Shown: positions 63,284 to 64,000 of the stretch, in pieces | How the letters are laid out: each line of letters begins with the position of its first letter | Position numbering within the stretch: the stretch's first letter is position 1 | Translations under genes and position numbers: made by a program | Notes under the pieces: generated by a model | Told to the model about the DNA's origin: nothing | The model's input: the letters and a program-made list of their open reading frames with translations, nothing else | The model's database searches: none | NCBI GenBank assembly: GCA_000469685.2 | Contig: LS997563.1 | Coordinates: 24,816,897 to 24,880,896, forward strand | Source of the DNA: Haemonchus contortus | Taxonomy: Eukaryota > Nematoda > Chromadorea > Rhabditida > Trichostrongylidae | Length of the DNA: 64,000 nt | Direction of reading: 5' to 3'

Positions 63284-63561
63284 CTACGCAAAATAGCAAT
63301 CAAGCAAGAACCGAGAGACCTACTATCATCACAGGTCTGGATTGTTCTTTCACTTTCCTCCTTCTCTCAGGCTCCCACTTTCAAATAATTGCTGCCCCAT
63401 TCTGAACGTTGTTTACCAGATTGCCTAAGCGTGCTTTACCACGGTTTACTTACTGAATATTTTCTTACGTGTCTACTCAACATCCTAGCCACTTCACTAG
63501 CAACCTCTTGTATAGCTGCAAGCAGTAAAGCCCTGGTAAGAAAGGGAGGTCAACCCATTAT

Positions 63562-64000
63562 ATTAGGTCATCTCATTCAAAAGTTCGCAAGCTTTTATTC
63601 GAATAAAATGAACAGCAAACAAGATAAAAAGCTAATATTCTAGTGTTCTGTCGGGTAGGCTCCATCATTGTTGATGACCCTCTCCCAGCGTCCAGATAGC
63701 ACCTGGACACCAAGTAGCTTTTTTCCTTCAACATGTGCAGATAAAATGCTGTTGACGTCCATTTCGGCGATCGACCAGTTGTCAAAGCGTTTGCCACTGC
63801 GACGTACCTTCATTTGACCGAACCGGTTGAAGTCGCACGGCTGGAGCTCGGGAGAACAGGGCGGTTGAATCTAGGTTTCAATATTCTTTTCTTCAAAAAA
63901 CTGCTGCACAATTCGAGATGGGTGGGGCTTGGCATTGTCATGAGCGATAATTGCCCTCTTGAAGTTGTGTGCTGCCATCCAGTTGTCGGTATTATCGTCG
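63562..64000 (-). mobile_element. mariner transposase 3' part at the window edge
   Basis: Minus strand reads AIIAHDNAKPH, then IQPPCSPELQPCDFNRFG with one stop between, then KRFDNWSIAEMDV and LSGRWERVINNDGAYP. This is the HDNAxPH, SPDLxPCDF and C-terminal RW..CI..xGxY order of mariner transposases. TTAGGTCATCTCATTCAAAA at 63563 looks like its 3' TIR. The 5' part lies outside the window. Confidence 0.85.

Noticed and set aside
1..64000. tRNA, rRNA, CRISPR array, operon or phage-type modules
   Set aside because: No cloverleaf with A and B boxes, no rRNA core words, and no regularly spaced direct repeats with unique spacers; the coding style is split eukaryotic exons.

Overview
The window looks like chromosomal DNA of a clade V (strongylid or hookworm-like) nematode. 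Coding sequence is split into short exons of 51-182 nt with strict GT-AG borders and mostly TTTCAG-type acceptors. The coding content best fits two conserved animal genes. Most of the rest is nematode-type transposon sequence: mariner/Tc1, piggyBac, RTE and CR1 LINEs, a Ty3/gypsy element and foldback elements. There are no bacterial operons, rRNA, CRISPR or recognisable tRNA genes. All identifications come from reading the sequence and from remembered family motifs; no database search was run.

Left part (1-25708, plus strand): a LET-99/DEPDC1-like gene. I assembled about 14 exons whose splice phases agree. They run from the end of a DEP domain, through a linker and a degenerate RhoGAP-like region, to a C-terminal motif and a stop codon at 25706-25708. 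The 5' end lies left of the window. Its introns hold an antisense CR1 LINE fragment, a 1.8 kb foldback element, a Tc1-like element, a mariner copy, a 117-bp tandem array, further foldback elements, an RTE fragment and a 1.3 kb long-terminal-inverted-repeat element.

Middle (25709-35643): the interval between two convergent genes. It holds dispersed repeats, a mariner copy interrupted by a 281-bp MITE, mariner ends and a complete Tc1/mariner-type element.

Right part (35644 to about 63300, minus strand): a TBC1D2/TBC-2-like Rab GTPase-activating protein gene. Thirteen phase-compatible exons plus a short terminal exon cover coiled coils, the whole TBC domain (with the IxxDxxR arginine-finger and YxQ glutamine-finger motifs) and the probable C terminus. 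Its N-terminal exons lie beyond the right edge or were not found. One intron carries an intact Ty3/gypsy retrotransposon (36362-40899) with two identical 162-bp LTRs, a 5-bp target duplication and one 1389-residue gag-pol frame, plus a decayed RTE copy. Another intron carries a piggyBac transposase pseudogene (43448-45667). A third contains five DNA transposons almost end to end.

The most unusual signals are these. (1) Two piggyBac-type elements carry perfect 20-bp palindromes of unrelated sequence at exactly the same offset from the TTAA target. (2) Nested GC-rich MITEs share a TTTCATAGTCC terminus and GCGACCGGTCGC iterons. (3) Clusters of GATA-type TTATCA/TGATAA sites lie inside dispersed repeats. 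(4) The two conserved genes have become more than 25 kb long by transposon insertion while keeping every exon phase.
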